Part shown: positions 1 to 7,215 of the stretch, one piece after another | Position numbering within the stretch: the first letter of the stretch is position 1 | Layout: each line of letters opens with the position of its first letter | IMG/VR virus record: IMGVR_UViG_3300042387_000288 | Location: 1 to 35,094 of that record | Direction: 5' to 3' (one strand) | Length of the DNA stretch: 35,094 bases | Origin: a virus | The notes under the pieces: model-generated | Database searches by the model: none | What the model was told of the DNA's origin: nothing | What the model saw: only the letters and a program-made list of their open reading frames with translations | Program-made: the position numbers and the translations under genes

Positions 1-1
1 T

Positions 2-244
2 TTCGTGCTGGCCTACGTCCTGAAGGGCGTGAGCAAGCACGAGTACGTGACGTGGAAATACGCGCTCGCCAAGGACGGGACGGACTTCCGTGACGGCATC
101 CTCTGCCACAACGGGCACTACTTCGGCAGCCTCATGGCTGCAGTGAAGGACATGTCTCGCCGAATCAATGGCGAGGACGTGGAGTTGTGCGAGACGTGCA
201 ATCAGCGCGGCTCGAATGGCGGCTGCGCCTGCCGAGAGATCTAG
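2..244 (+). CDS. Hypothetical protein, 5' end cut off by the window
   Basis: The frame is open to the first base, so the true start probably lies upstream; a GTG at 5 is the only early internal candidate and has no visible ribosome binding site inside the window. The visible 80 residues hold a CHNGHYFGS stretch and a C-terminal cysteine cluster (CETC, then CAC) that could bind a metal. I do not recognise the family. It is the first of a run of closely spaced plus-strand small genes ending at the terminator near 3100, a pattern typical of phage early or accessory genes. Confidence 0.6.
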   Translation, partial: FVLAYVLKGVSKHEYVTWKYALAKDGTDFRDGILCHNGHYFGSLMAAVKDMSRRINGEDVELCETCNQRGSNGGCACREI

Positions 245-296
245 TTTCCCTCATACATGCCATAATGGAGACATCAACTACAGAACGGAGCACGAC

Positions 297-572
297 ATGA
301 GTCACATCGATCTAACCGAGTACGTGGTCTCGTACCTTGAGGCCGACCCGCTGCCGATCACGGTCCTCGCATACGGCGAGCATCGTTTCATTCAGGTCAC
401 GCAGCACGGGAGCCTGCATGAGCAGTTCGATATCGAGATCTCCAACAACGGGGAGATGACGGGCGTGCTGAACGCATGGGATGAGCCGTGGTTGCTGGTC
501 GCCACGGTGTACGGTCGCAGCAACATGTGGACTATCCTCCGCATGTACATCAACGAAGGGATGAGCAAGTGA
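297..572 (+). CDS. Hypothetical small phage protein (91 aa)
   Basis: The ATG at 297 follows a GGAG at 287-290 and begins MSHIDLTEYV; a longer in-frame extension upstream overlaps the previous gene and lacks a ribosome binding site. The product is acidic, with alternating hydrophobic and polar residues that suggest a small mixed alpha/beta fold (for example FIQVTQHGSLHEQFDIEI). No family is recognised and no membrane segment or metal motif is visible. The stop overlaps the GTG start of the next gene (GTGA), so the two are probably translationally coupled. Confidence 0.65.
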   Translation: MSHIDLTEYVVSYLEADPLPITVLAYGEHRFIQVTQHGSLHEQFDIEISNNGEMTGVLNAWDEPWLLVATVYGRSNMWTILRMYINEGMSK

Positions 573-781
573 GCAACTACGCAATCGACGTGCCCGCCTC
601 GATGATCGAGGTCGGGCATCGTCCGAACGATTCCGTCGTCGTCACTCGTGCGGATCGCACGGCTGACGGCAAGTACTACATCGAAGTGTCGTACGAGTAC
701 GCCTTCGGGCAGGCGAGAGCATTCACCTGCATCCTCGGGGAGGACAACGTCCTCACCTACGACGTCGAAGTGGAGGATTAG
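569..781 (+). CDS. Hypothetical small phage protein (70 aa)
   Basis: The start is the GTG at 569, which overlaps the TGA of the preceding gene. GAAGGG at 555-560 lies at a good distance as ribosome binding site. The protein (MSNYAIDVPAS...) is strand-rich and acidic, ending in EVED. It shares no obvious motif with a known family. Its tight coupling to its neighbours and good codon usage support it as a real gene. Confidence 0.6.
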   Translation: MSNYAIDVPASMIEVGHRPNDSVVVTRADRTADGKYYIEVSYEYAFGQARAFTCILGEDNVLTYDVEVED

Positions 782-1021
782 ATGAGCATCAACGATTACG
801 AGCGCGAGTCGTGCGTTACCTGTGGCATCGACACGTTCGGTGTTGACATGTGCGACAAGTGCGAGACCGAAGCGACGGTCTCGTGCCCCAACTGTGGGGA
901 TCTCACCACCCCGTACCAGATGTACGTGGATGGATTGTGCGAGCGGTGCGTCGAGGCAGGACATGACGCCTACGACCGTGAGCATGCTAGCCTTGCCAGA
1001 TGGTACGCGAACAACAACTAA
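782..1021 (+). CDS. Small cysteine-rich zinc-ribbon protein (79 aa)
   Basis: The start at 782 follows GGAGG at 771-775. Four CxxC pairs are visible: CVTC, CDKC, CPNC and CERC, at roughly residues 11-14, 24-27, 35-38 and 53-56. This spacing fits two treble-clef or zinc-ribbon units. Such proteins in phages often bind nucleic acid or host proteins, but nothing here shows which. The C-terminus is rich in charged residues and Asn. It is in the same plus-strand unit as its neighbours. Confidence 0.65.
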   Translation: MSINDYERESCVTCGIDTFGVDMCDKCETEATVSCPNCGDLTTPYQMYVDGLCERCVEAGHDAYDREHASLARWYANNN

Positions 1022-1037
1022 CGAAAGGAATGCGACA

Positions 1038-1256
1038 ATGTTCATAAGCCTCGGACAGCGGGTCGAAACCAACAACGAGTACACCAGGATCCGCTCGAAC
1101 TACACCAATGATGTGGGCCTCGGCCCGCGCATCACTATCGCCTTCGGGTACGGGGATGCGCTGCGGCTCGACATCACCGAAGCACGCACCCTCGCTCTCG
1201 AACTGGAGCAGGCACTGCGTGATGCATGGAGCGACGACGCCGAGGGCATCGCGTGA
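1038..1256 (+). CDS. Hypothetical small phage protein (72 aa)
   Basis: The ATG at 1038 is preceded by GAAAGGAA at 1023-1030. The product begins MFISLGQRVETNN and ends in an amphipathic helix (TLALELEQALRDAW) followed by an acidic tail. No family is recognised. Its last codons overlap the GTG start of the membrane protein that follows (GTGA), suggesting coupled translation. Confidence 0.6.
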   Translation: MFISLGQRVETNNEYTRIRSNYTNDVGLGPRITIAFGYGDALRLDITEARTLALELEQALRDAWSDDAEGIA

Positions 1257-1399
1257 CGTGCCTCCTGTTCCTCGTGGCCGTGGCCTTGGGCGCAATCGTC
1301 CTTGGCTACGCCATGGGACGTGACACGGGCAAGGAATACGGCTACAATCAGGCAGAGAAACACTTCAAAAACCATAACAACAATCACAAGGAGATCTGA
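1253..1399 (+). CDS. Small single-pass membrane protein (48 aa)
   Basis: A GTG at 1253 overlaps the previous stop codon, and the frame runs to TGA at 1397-1399. The first 20 residues form one hydrophobic segment (CLLFLVAVALGAIVLGYAMG). A basic, Asn- and His-rich tail (NHNNNHKEI) follows. The shape is that of a small inner-membrane protein with its polar C-terminus on one side. Candidate roles include membrane anchoring, superinfection exclusion or a holin-like accessory, but none is shown by sequence. The gene's final codons contain the AAGGAG that serves DUF932 downstream. Confidence 0.55.
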   Translation: MTCLLFLVAVALGAIVLGYAMGRDTGKEYGYNQAEKHFKNHNNNHKEI

Positions 1400-1400
1400 A

Positions 1401-2366
1401 ATGAATACCGCAACCGCACGCCGCATCACCAACATGTTCGGCAAGACACTCATCAACACAGCCGACGCAACCAGCGTTGACCAGGCCATGCACATCGCAG
1501 ACCTGGACTTCCGCGTCGCGAAGGTGGATCTGCATTCCACCTACCTCGACCCCAATGGGGCAGGCGTGATCGACTTCCCGTCACACGCTGGCATCATCCG
1601 CACTGACACACTCAAGCCGCTCTCGATCATGGGATCGAAGTACGGTGTGCTGCAGAACGATGAGGTGTTCGCACCTCTCGACATCCTCATGCGTGAGGGC
1701 ATCGTCGAGTCCATCCCGCAGGCTGGCTACACTAACGACGGTGCGCGTGTGTTCATGCTCGCTCGCTTGTCGGGTGGCTCGAAGTTGGACTCATTCGATC
1801 CGACACTGCGCAACATCCTGATCGCTACCACGCATGACGGTAGCGGTGCGACGACGGCACGTGGCTGGCTTGAGCGTGTGGCTTGCGCCAATCAGATGCC
1901 GACGATGCTGTCGAAGAAGGGATCGATGATGCAGATCCGCCACACTGCTAACGCAGCCGACTACCTGCAGGGATTCCGTTCGGCAGTGCTCGGTGCGGTG
2001 CGCTCGATCGAGACGTTCGAGCAGCAGATCATCGAACTGTCTCAACTGCGCACGTACAGTGCGGACGTGGACAACTTCATCAAGAAGATGTTCCCGATCA
2101 ATCCGTCGCTGCTCAATACCCGTGAGGAACTGCTCACCCGTGGCGAGAAGACGAAGGTCACACGCACCATCGCAGGGCGTGACCGCCTGCGCAACCTCAT
2201 CGAGGAGGCGCCGACGAATGAGAACGTGCGCGGCACCAAGGCTGCCCTGTTCCATGCAGCGGTCGAGTACTCGGACTACTACTCGGCTGGCAACCGTGTC
2301 GAGCGTGCCTTGTACGGGCGCGACGTGGCCTTCAAGGCCAAGGCGCTGGAACTCGCAGCGCTCTAA
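1401..2366 (+). CDS. DUF932 family phage/plasmid protein (321 aa)
   Basis: The start ATG at 1401 lies 7 nt after a strong AAGGAG; an upstream in-frame extension overlaps the membrane protein and is rejected. The sequence matches the DUF932 (TIGR03299-like) family by its typical blocks: a central YGVLQNDEVFAPLD segment, GARVFMLARL, then TTHDGSGATTARGWLERVACANQ, and a helical C-terminal half with RTYSADVDNFIKKMF. This family is widespread in phages and plasmids; its molecular function is not established. The length is usual for the family. It is the largest gene of the plus-strand unit. Confidence 0.85.
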   Translation: MNTATARRITNMFGKTLINTADATSVDQAMHIADLDFRVAKVDLHSTYLDPNGAGVIDFPSHAGIIRTDTLKPLSIMGSKYGVLQNDEVFAPLDILMREGIVESIPQAGYTNDGARVFMLARLSGGSKLDSFDPTLRNILIATTHDGSGATTARGWLERVACANQMPTMLSKKGSMMQIRHTANAADYLQGFRSAVLGAVRSIETFEQQIIELSQLRTYSADVDNFIKKMFPINPSLLNTREELLTRGEKTKVTRTIAGRDRLRNLIEEAPTNENVRGTKAALFHAAVEYSDYYSAGNRVERALYGRDVAFKAKALELAAL

Positions 2367-2378
2367 CCCACAATCGCC

Positions 2379-2439
2379 GTGAGGCGAGGCGTATCTGATT
2401 CCGTTGGAGCGGTTATCAGAGGGAAGCGTCTCGCCTCAC
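2379..2439 (+). ncRNA. Strong nested stem-loop in the gap after DUF932
   Basis: The outer arms at 2379-2388 and 2430-2439 are perfect 10-bp complements (GTGAGGCGAG / CTCGCCTCAC). Inside, CTGAT at 2395-2399 pairs with ATCAG at 2415-2419, capped by CCG/CGG around a TTGGAG loop. No T tract follows, so it is not a classical terminator. It sits in a 100-nt gap between two genes of one unit and ends 13 nt before the next ribosome binding site. It may be an mRNA-stabilising or processing element, or a small RNA. Typing it as RNA is an inference. Confidence 0.4.
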
Positions 2440-2466
2440 GTGCATCAACCTAGAAAGGATCAGACC

Positions 2467-2790
2467 ATGCTGGAATTCAAGGAACCGAAGGGCGGATACC
2501 GCCGACGCAAGCAGGTGCATGACCTCGCAATGGAACTGCGCAGTTACCCGAACAGATCAGCCATCGTCCGCACCTACCCGATCGATCGACAGCAGAACGC
2601 ACACACGTACGCCTACCACATCAACGCTGGCAGGCATCAGGCATTCGCTGGCTTCACTGCTAGTGCTGTCACCGAGAACGGTGTCGTCAACGTGTACGCC
2701 ATGTACCCGAGGTTCGATGACGTCGAGCGCATGAGTGACGCTGTCTGCTTCGATGCAGTGGGAGACCACGATGGCGCCTCGTCCGACTGA
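2467..2790 (+). CDS. Hypothetical phage protein (107 aa)
   Basis: The ATG at 2467 follows GAAAGGA at 2453-2459. The N-terminal third is basic (GGYRRRKQVHDLAMEL); the rest is strand-rich with many Tyr and His residues. A nucleic-acid-binding role is possible from the basic patch, but no family is recognised. The last 20 nt overlap the start of the next gene. Confidence 0.6.
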   Translation: MLEFKEPKGGYRRRKQVHDLAMELRSYPNRSAIVRTYPIDRQQNAHTYAYHINAGRHQAFAGFTASAVTENGVVNVYAMYPRFDDVERMSDAVCFDAVGDHDGASSD

Positions 2791-3076
2791 GGTGACGCTG
2801 CTCGCCAAGATGATGGACCCTGACCTGAGCGATGACGCCAAGGCGCTAGCGAAGGACATGATCGAGGCGCTCGACAAGGCACGAGAGGATCGTGACCAGT
2901 GGATTGTCACTGCACGCACGATGGTGGGTGGTCCGATCATCACGGTCGGACCATTCAGCACTATGCTGCAGGCTGGCAAGGCAATGAAGAAGATCTCGTT
3001 CGTTGATCTCGACGGCGAGGGAGTGGGCGCAATGTTCCTGAACATGAAGCCCGTGTCATGGATCGACAAGTACTAA
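2771..3076 (+). CDS. Hypothetical phage protein (101 aa), last of the plus-strand unit
   Basis: The ATG at 2771 lies inside the end of the previous gene, with GGGAG at 2760-2764 upstream. The N-terminal half is predicted helical and acidic (DLSDDAKALAKDMIEALDKAREDRD). The second half looks like a beta-rich domain (GGPIITVGPFS...). No motif is recognised. A strong intrinsic terminator begins 6 nt after the stop codon, which marks this as the final gene of the unit. Confidence 0.65.
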   Translation: MAPRPTEVTLLAKMMDPDLSDDAKALAKDMIEALDKAREDRDQWIVTARTMVGGPIITVGPFSTMLQAGKAMKKISFVDLDGEGVGAMFLNMKPVSWIDKY

Positions 3077-3081
3077 CAACT

Positions 3082-3115
3082 AGAGGGGACATCATCGCGA
3101 TGTCCCCTCTTTTTT
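3082..3115 (+). terminator. Intrinsic terminator of the plus-strand unit
   Basis: Perfect 12-bp arms, AGAGGGGACATC at 3082-3093 and GATGTCCCCTCT at 3099-3110, enclose a 5-nt loop and run into six T residues (3110-3115). It lies between two converging gene sets: the plus-strand unit ends at 3076 and the minus-strand unit at 3122. Read on the minus strand the arm is followed by TAGTTG rather than a U tract, so it is expected to work best for plus-strand transcripts. Confidence 0.9.
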
Positions 3116-3121
3116 GCCCAT

Positions 3122-3811
3122 TTACTGCCCTGGATTTCGCCCTCCAAGGAAGTCAATGATGCGCTTCACGCCTGCATCCACCAACTGATCGACGCGCTGC
3201 GCTGAGATCTCCATCTCTTCACCGATGGACTCAAGCGTTTCATCCTCGACGATCCTGCGCACCAGCACGAGGCGATGCCGATCATCGAGCCGCTTCATAG
3301 CCGAGTCAATGTCAGCCATCATGGCTAGCAGATCGTTGCCCTCGTTGGGCAGTGACTTCTTCCGCTTGCCACCCATCTCGGCGGGGTCGAGGATCTGGCC
3401 AGCGATGTCGTACTCGCCTGATCCCCACACCTTGATGAGGTTCTCCACCATGATGGGACGGTAGAAGTACTCGTCCTCCATCTCGTAGCCGAGCGCTGTC
3501 GCTTTCTCCTTGCGTGCGTGCCGCTCGCAGCGGCGACGCAGGAACGTGATCATTGCCGTCTCACCTGCACGCTGGCTGCCCTTGTCCTTGCGCCTGACGT
3601 GCTGGCCTGTCTCCTCGTCCACCTCGTACATGTACTCAAGCACCTTGTCCTGCCGCTTGAATGCGTACTCGGCTGCGATCTGACGCAGGTCATCTGCCTC
3701 CACCCAGCGTCGGAAGTCTCGGGCAACGGGGCGGGCAGCGAGCGCCGCTAGTTCCACGATGTCGAGCCACACTGGATCCGTGCTGCTGATCTGTTGCACT
3801 TCGGCTACCAC
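3122..3811 (-). CDS. Sigma-70-like RNA polymerase sigma factor (229 aa)
   Basis: The C-terminal 50 residues look like sigma region 4: LDDRHRLVLVRRIVEDETLESIGEEM, then a recognition-helix-like stretch ISAQRVDQLVDAGVKRIIDFL. An upstream VEADDLRQIAAEYAFK segment resembles a region-2 helix, followed by a basic linker. The length suits a small phage or ECF-type sigma, though region 2 is weak. The role would be to direct host RNA polymerase to phage promoters. It starts at a GTG at 3811 that overlaps the end of the metallophosphoesterase gene and is the last gene of the minus-strand replication unit, a position that would delay its expression. A sigma-like regulator without core-binding function is the alternative. 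Confidence 0.65.
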   Translation of the reverse strand: MVAEVQQISSTDPVWLDIVELAALAARPVARDFRRWVEADDLRQIAAEYAFKRQDKVLEYMYEVDEETGQHVRRKDKGSQRAGETAMITFLRRRCERHARKEKATALGYEMEDEYFYRPIMVENLIKVWGSGEYDIAGQILDPAEMGGKRKKSLPNEGNDLLAMMADIDSAMKRLDDRHRLVLVRRIVEDETLESIGEEMEISAQRVDQLVDAGVKRIIDFLGGRNPGQ

Positions 3812-4548
3812 TTGTACTGCACTCCGTCTACTACGAAAGACTTGTTGATGATGGGGACAGGGAGCGGCGTGACAGCGCCGCGATCCTCAATGAGGATGCC
3901 GAACCCTTGCTGCCAGTTCGCCATGCCCTTCATGTATGCCATGCCGCTGGTCTTGATGTCGATGAGGTGGCCCACTTCGAATCCCCAGCGCACGCGCTGG
4001 ATCTTTGCGCCGATCATCTCTGTCTGGGGAACGAGCCCGATGCGATGCGTGTGCCCGCACACTACCGAGGCACCGATGCGGGTGGACAAGCCTGCCGCTG
4101 TCATGCCTCCGTGTTTCGATAACGCACCCTCATCACCGTGCATGAGGTACCAGCCCTTGGCTAGTTGATACGGCTCACGATGGAATGTGATGCCGAGTTC
4201 GGCGTGACGGAAGAACGCCGAGTACTCCAGTTCGGGCAGGCCCATGAGCCCAGGCAGGCGAGTGGAGATGGATGTCCACAGCCTGTCGCCGTGGTTAGAT
4301 CGGGAAAGTTGTTGCACCCCAAGGCTTTTCAGCACATCGACGGTGACGTCCCGATGCTTGGCGATGTCGCCAGTGAATTCACCCTTGGTCCCACGGGTCC
4401 AGCGTGACAGCATGGGAAGGTCGGCTTCGTCTCCCACGCAGGCCACACTGTCAGGCTTGTAGTCCTGAATGAACTGGGACACGGCATCGACGGCACGTCG
4501 ATCAACGTACGGCGCTTGGAGATCTGAGATGATGACCGTCGTTCTCAC
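3805..4548 (-). CDS. Calcineurin-like metallophosphoesterase (247 aa)
   Basis: The metal-binding signatures are in the usual order: SDLQ near residue 9, VGDEAD near 39-43, a SNHGDR variant of GNHD near 84-89, LMHGDEG in the middle, and CGHTHRIG near 168. Such enzymes hydrolyse phosphodiester or phosphomonoester bonds with two bound metals. Phage members may act on DNA ends or nucleotides; the substrate is not readable here. The gene starts with a GTG overlapping the stop of the DUF6378 gene, preceded by GGAGAG. The NHGD order in place of NHD is a small oddity. Confidence 0.85.
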   Translation of the reverse strand: MRTTVIISDLQAPYVDRRAVDAVSQFIQDYKPDSVACVGDEADLPMLSRWTRGTKGEFTGDIAKHRDVTVDVLKSLGVQQLSRSNHGDRLWTSISTRLPGLMGLPELEYSAFFRHAELGITFHREPYQLAKGWYLMHGDEGALSKHGGMTAAGLSTRIGASVVCGHTHRIGLVPQTEMIGAKIQRVRWGFEVGHLIDIKTSGMAYMKGMANWQQGFGILIEDRGAVTPLPVPIINKSFVVDGVQYKW

Positions 4549-4808
4549 GTTGACATCTCTCCGCCGAGGGCGGCGTAGCCGCAGATATCAACCCAAGAAT
4601 CTAGGTACCCGATGTTCTTGCTAGCCCTGATGGACTTCAGTGCGATCATCATGAGGGCCACTTGACCAGGGGAAATAGTCTGCACGTTGAGGATGGCGGA
4701 CCACGCTTCACCTACTCTGCGATGCGTATCGTATGCGTCACCGTACTGGGTAGCCCTGTCCCCACCAATGAGTGCCTTCGCATCATCCAATATCTGGTCA
4801 CGCAGCAT
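4545..4808 (-). CDS. DUF6378-like protein (87 aa)
   Basis: The sequence shows the pattern common to this phage family: ADDAKxLIxGDRxxxYGD-like N-terminus (LIGGDRATQYGDAYD), a central ALMMIALKSIRAS helix, and a C-terminal SWVDICGYAALG. Related short all-helical domains resemble MazG-type nucleotide pyrophosphohydrolases, but catalytic residues are not clear, so function is left open. The ATG at 4808 follows AAGGA. A 10-nt gap separates it from the TOPRIM gene upstream, one of the few gaps in this chain. Confidence 0.7.
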   Translation of the reverse strand: MLRDQILDDAKALIGGDRATQYGDAYDTHRRVGEAWSAILNVQTISPGQVALMMIALKSIRASKNIGYLDSWVDICGYAALGGEMST

Positions 4809-4818
4809 CGGAGCATCC

Positions 4819-5463
4819 TTACTCTATGGACCCCACCAATTCAGCGAGGTACTGCGCTCCGTGTGACAGAAGTGTACTGTTGATGTCTTCCCCCATAGGA
4901 AGCGACACGCGGACAGCGTTAGGCAGGGTATCGACTAGGCGTCGGGCAAGATCCTGCCCTGGATTAGACCCGTCTTCTTTGAGATCGTTATCAGTAACGA
5001 CAATGACTCGTCCGATTCCGTCAAAGCATCGAGCAAAGTGGGGCTTCCATGCGTTGACTCCTGCGACAGCAACGGCAGGTAGTCCTGCTGCGGTAGCGGC
5101 GATGGCATCGAGTTCCCCCTCTACGACGAGGACTTGTTCGACTGCGTCGATGATGGCTTGGACGTTGTAGAGGTGATGCTTCTGCCCCGTGGGGCTCGTG
5201 TATTTGGGCGACGAGTCATCGAGTTTACGGAACTTGAAAGCGACCACACCGCTGGCCGTTCGGTACGGGATGGAGAGGGTGTTGATGAACCTATCCTCAT
5301 GACCTGGCGCAGGTTCCGCCACGTATCCGAGAAGAAATTTTTCGGCATAGTCAAGTAGTCCTCTCTTCTTCAGGTATTCCTCGGCGGGTGAGCCCGCTAG
5401 TTCCATGTGGTAGTCGCTTGCTGCTCGGCTCCACATGTCTATGAGTTTCTGATTTGGTTTCAT
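4819..5463 (-). CDS. DNA primase, TOPRIM catalytic part (214 aa)
   Basis: The N-terminus has the DnaG-like EEYLKKRGLLDYAEKF block (residues 28-43), followed by IPYRTASGVVAFKFRKL. The TOPRIM fold follows, with the catalytic VVEGELDA at 113-120 and the metal-binding VVTDND at 155-160 (D158, D160). The zinc finger of a normal DnaG is absent and is encoded separately at 7212-7553, so primase is split in two. It would make RNA primers for phage replication with the ATPase encoded at 8183-9004. The ATG overlaps the stop of the upstream gene (ATGA). Confidence 0.85.
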   Translation of the reverse strand: MKPNQKLIDMWSRAASDYHMELAGSPAEEYLKKRGLLDYAEKFLLGYVAEPAPGHEDRFINTLSIPYRTASGVVAFKFRKLDDSSPKYTSPTGQKHHLYNVQAIIDAVEQVLVVEGELDAIAATAAGLPAVAVAGVNAWKPHFARCFDGIGRVIVVTDNDLKEDGSNPGQDLARRLVDTLPNAVRVSLPMGEDINSTLLSHGAQYLAELVGSIE

Positions 5464-6023
5464 GTTATTTCCGCAGCCAATCCGTTCAAAATTTTTAGGT
5501 CCGCCTCGGTGATGACGGCACTGCTTGGTTCGATGATGCGCATCTTATCGGTAGGTATCATCCATACTTCCTCAGTGCTCGTGATGCGATGCGCCGACTT
5601 CGTATCAGTGATACGCGCTGGCTGCAGGCCGTGAAGTATAGGCATCAGGTTCTCTACACTCTGATACGCGATCGAATCCTCATACTGAGCGATGAACACC
5701 ACTGGCACACGGGACGCAGCCTGCTTGGCAAACAACGATCTCCACTTACGAAGGTTGAGTATCGTCTTACTGCCCATCGTCCTGCCAGCGTGGCTCTTGA
5801 TCTCCGTGAATCCCTTAACCACCCCGTCGCGCATCCACTTGCCATCGATGGTTGCGAATGGGTCATCATCTGGAAGGTAGTCGCACTCGGCGTGCGACGG
5901 GAAGCGTGCCTTCATGATTGCAACAGCACGTTGCTCGTTGAACTTGTCGCTCGGTCGGCAGATGGATCCGTTCGAATCCCACGTGCGTTCCCCCACGTTG
6001 AGTAGCGGGGGCCAGTTACTCAC
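5460..6023 (-). CDS. PD-(D/E)XK nuclease-like protein (187 aa)
   Basis: An N-terminal helix with NEQRAVAIMKARFP is followed by TIDGKWMRDG and then GFTEIKSHAGR. D60 and E74-x-K76 are placed as in the active site of PD-(D/E)XK nucleases, and the hydrophobic strand VPVVFIAQY fits the next core strand. It may nick or cut DNA in replication or host-DNA degradation. The assignment is by motif only; a structural, inactive relative is possible. It starts with a GTG at 6023 overlapping the stop of the upstream gene. Confidence 0.55.
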   Translation of the reverse strand: MSNWPPLLNVGERTWDSNGSICRPSDKFNEQRAVAIMKARFPSHAECDYLPDDDPFATIDGKWMRDGVVKGFTEIKSHAGRTMGSKTILNLRKWRSLFAKQAASRVPVVFIAQYEDSIAYQSVENLMPILHGLQPARITDTKSAHRITSTEEVWMIPTDKMRIIEPSSAVITEADLKILNGLAAEIT

Positions 6024-6217
6024 TGTGTATCGTCTTCGATACCTTGCGCCGCTTCCACTTCATGATCCAAGCCTGACGCTTCTTCGACCACTTCCACTTG
6101 CCCGTGAACTGCTTCATCATTCTCCTCGTGGCAGTCGCATGTGCATGCGACCATTGCGTATACGTGTGGACAGATCTCGTGGTCGTCGGTGATACACCAA
6201 CCAGACACGAGTGTCAC
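6020..6217 (-). CDS. Small Cys/His-rich acidic protein (65 aa)
   Basis: The first half holds CITDDHEICPHVYAMVAC followed by CDCH, a set of Cys and His residues suited to bind one zinc. The second half is very acidic. The family is not recognised. The GTG start at 6217 overlaps the stop of the upstream 38-residue gene, and its own stop overlaps the GTG of the next, so it sits in the coupled chain. The other reading frame over the same bases (6117-6317) has no such context. Confidence 0.5.
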   Translation of the reverse strand: MTLVSGWCITDDHEICPHVYAMVACTCDCHEENDEAVHGQVEVVEEASGLDHEVEAAQGIEDDTQ

Positions 6218-6330
6218 TGCGACTCATAGCCGCTGCGCACTGCTCGGATAACCTCGCAGTAGATGCAATCGTTCGGTCGCACCATAGTGTTCTTATCTCG
6301 GGGACATTGCGGATCATGTTCCGTAGCCAC
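6214..6330 (-). CDS. Very small CxxC protein (38 aa)
   Basis: I choose the GTG at 6330, giving a product beginning MATEHDPQCPRD and holding DCIYCEVIRAVR. The pattern of an early His-Asp and Cys, then a CxxC and a helical end, is one I associate with short actinophage proteins. A longer in-frame version of 82 residues would overlap the lysin gene by about 150 nt and is unlikely. With the chosen start it overlaps the upstream gene by 17 nt. Function unknown; probably a mini zinc-binding protein. Confidence 0.5.
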   Translation of the reverse strand: MATEHDPQCPRDKNTMVRPNDCIYCEVIRAVRSGYESQ

Positions 6331-6691
6331 AGCCAGTTCCTTTCCAGGCGAGCACGCCTCCGTTACGAATCGAATGAATGAACACTGCATCCTGCACACG
6401 TGCAGGTGCGTTGCCTGCTGGCCCGTTGGCGTATCGCTTAGCGATGGGCACCCACTTGGCATTGCCGTGCCAGAACTTGAAGATCATCTGGTACGCGCCG
6501 CTCGCTGTGCTGGTGGGATTCTCTGCTTCGTAGTGGCCCATGTTCAGGGACTCATGCTTGCGGATGCACAGCGACAGTTCGCGTATCCACTTGGGCACGC
6601 CCTTCCATACGTCACTGTTTGAATCCTGGTACCGATTGGTTGAAACAACCCGTTCTTCTATAACGGCGGGCGTTACTAGTAGATCAATCAT
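6314..6691 (-). CDS. Transglycosylase-like (Rpf/lysozyme fold) cell-wall enzyme (125 aa)
   Basis: The core IRELSLCIRKHESLNMGHY carries the likely catalytic Glu (E47), and NPTSTASGAYQMIFKFW matches the second conserved strip of resuscitation-promoting-factor and transglycosylase domains. Cys42 and Cys121 could pair as in Rpf. The substrate would be the glycan strand of peptidoglycan. There is no signal peptide or binding domain. It is placed among replication genes, far from the lysis cassette at 13120-14064. AAGGAG precedes the ATG. An early cell-wall role or a virion-borne role are both possible. Confidence 0.75.
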   Translation of the reverse strand: MIDLLVTPAVIEERVVSTNRYQDSNSDVWKGVPKWIRELSLCIRKHESLNMGHYEAENPTSTASGAYQMIFKFWHGNAKWVPIAKRYANGPAGNAPARVQDAVFIHSIRNGGVLAWKGTGCGYGT

Positions 6692-6693
6692 GG

Positions 6694-7215
6694 TTACTCT
6701 CCTTGAATCAACTCACTCACTGGACCGCCAGAGTTTACGTCAAGGTCAATGGCAATGTCCATAGCGCGGTAAGGATTAGCGCCCGCCATGTAGGCGGCGA
6801 CGGCTAGACTTCCGCCTGTCCCGATGCCCATCACGTTGCGCTCGTCGAGCAGCACGGTCAGATCATTCTCGATCAGGAACAAGGTGCCGACCAGGGACAC
6901 GAGCGCCTGGAAATCGTACTCACCTTCCTTGGCTGGGCATGTCTCATCGAGTGCAGCACGTAGCGATGGTACGAAATGTCGTACCATATGCTCATACTCT
7001 GAGCAGCCATGTGCATAGAACGGTGGCTGCCACTGCCACAGGAACAGGTCGCATGCTGCGCCACTGCCAGCGACACCGAACAGGTACTGCCCGTCCCGCT
7101 CCATCACCTTGGGCTGCAGCACGTGGCGCATCGGCCTGTCTCCTGCCACGGTTCGGCTGTCCCCCAGTAGGCGGACCATGCCATCGTGGTGCTGGATGCC
7201 TAGAATTGTAGTCAC
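6694..7215 (-). CDS. HslV/proteasome-beta-like Ntn hydrolase (173 aa)
   Basis: The N-terminus after Met is TTILGI, the form needed for an N-terminal threonine nucleophile. Counting Thr as 1, D18 in LLGDSR and K35 in LQPKV align with the catalytic Asp17 and Lys33 of HslV. FGVAGSG and later GIGTGGSLAVAA match the conserved glycine strips of the family. The length is close to HslV (about 175). It would form a ring peptidase, normally fed by an ATPase; no HslU-like partner is in the window. The GTG start overlaps the stop of the CHC2 gene. Target proteins are unknown; host regulators or phage proteins are candidates. Confidence 0.75.
   Translation of the reverse strand: MTTILGIQHHDGMVRLLGDSRTVAGDRPMRHVLQPKVMERDGQYLFGVAGSGAACDLFLWQWQPPFYAHGCSEYEHMVRHFVPSLRAALDETCPAKEGEYDFQALVSLVGTLFLIENDLTVLLDERNVMGIGTGGSLAVAAYMAGANPYRAMDIAIDLDVNSGGPVSELIQGE

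Noticed and set aside
6214-6462. 82-codon form of the small CxxC gene
   Set aside because: The extra N-terminal part overlaps about 150 nt of the transglycosylase gene and reads as shadow; the GTG at 6330 gives a normal short overlap.
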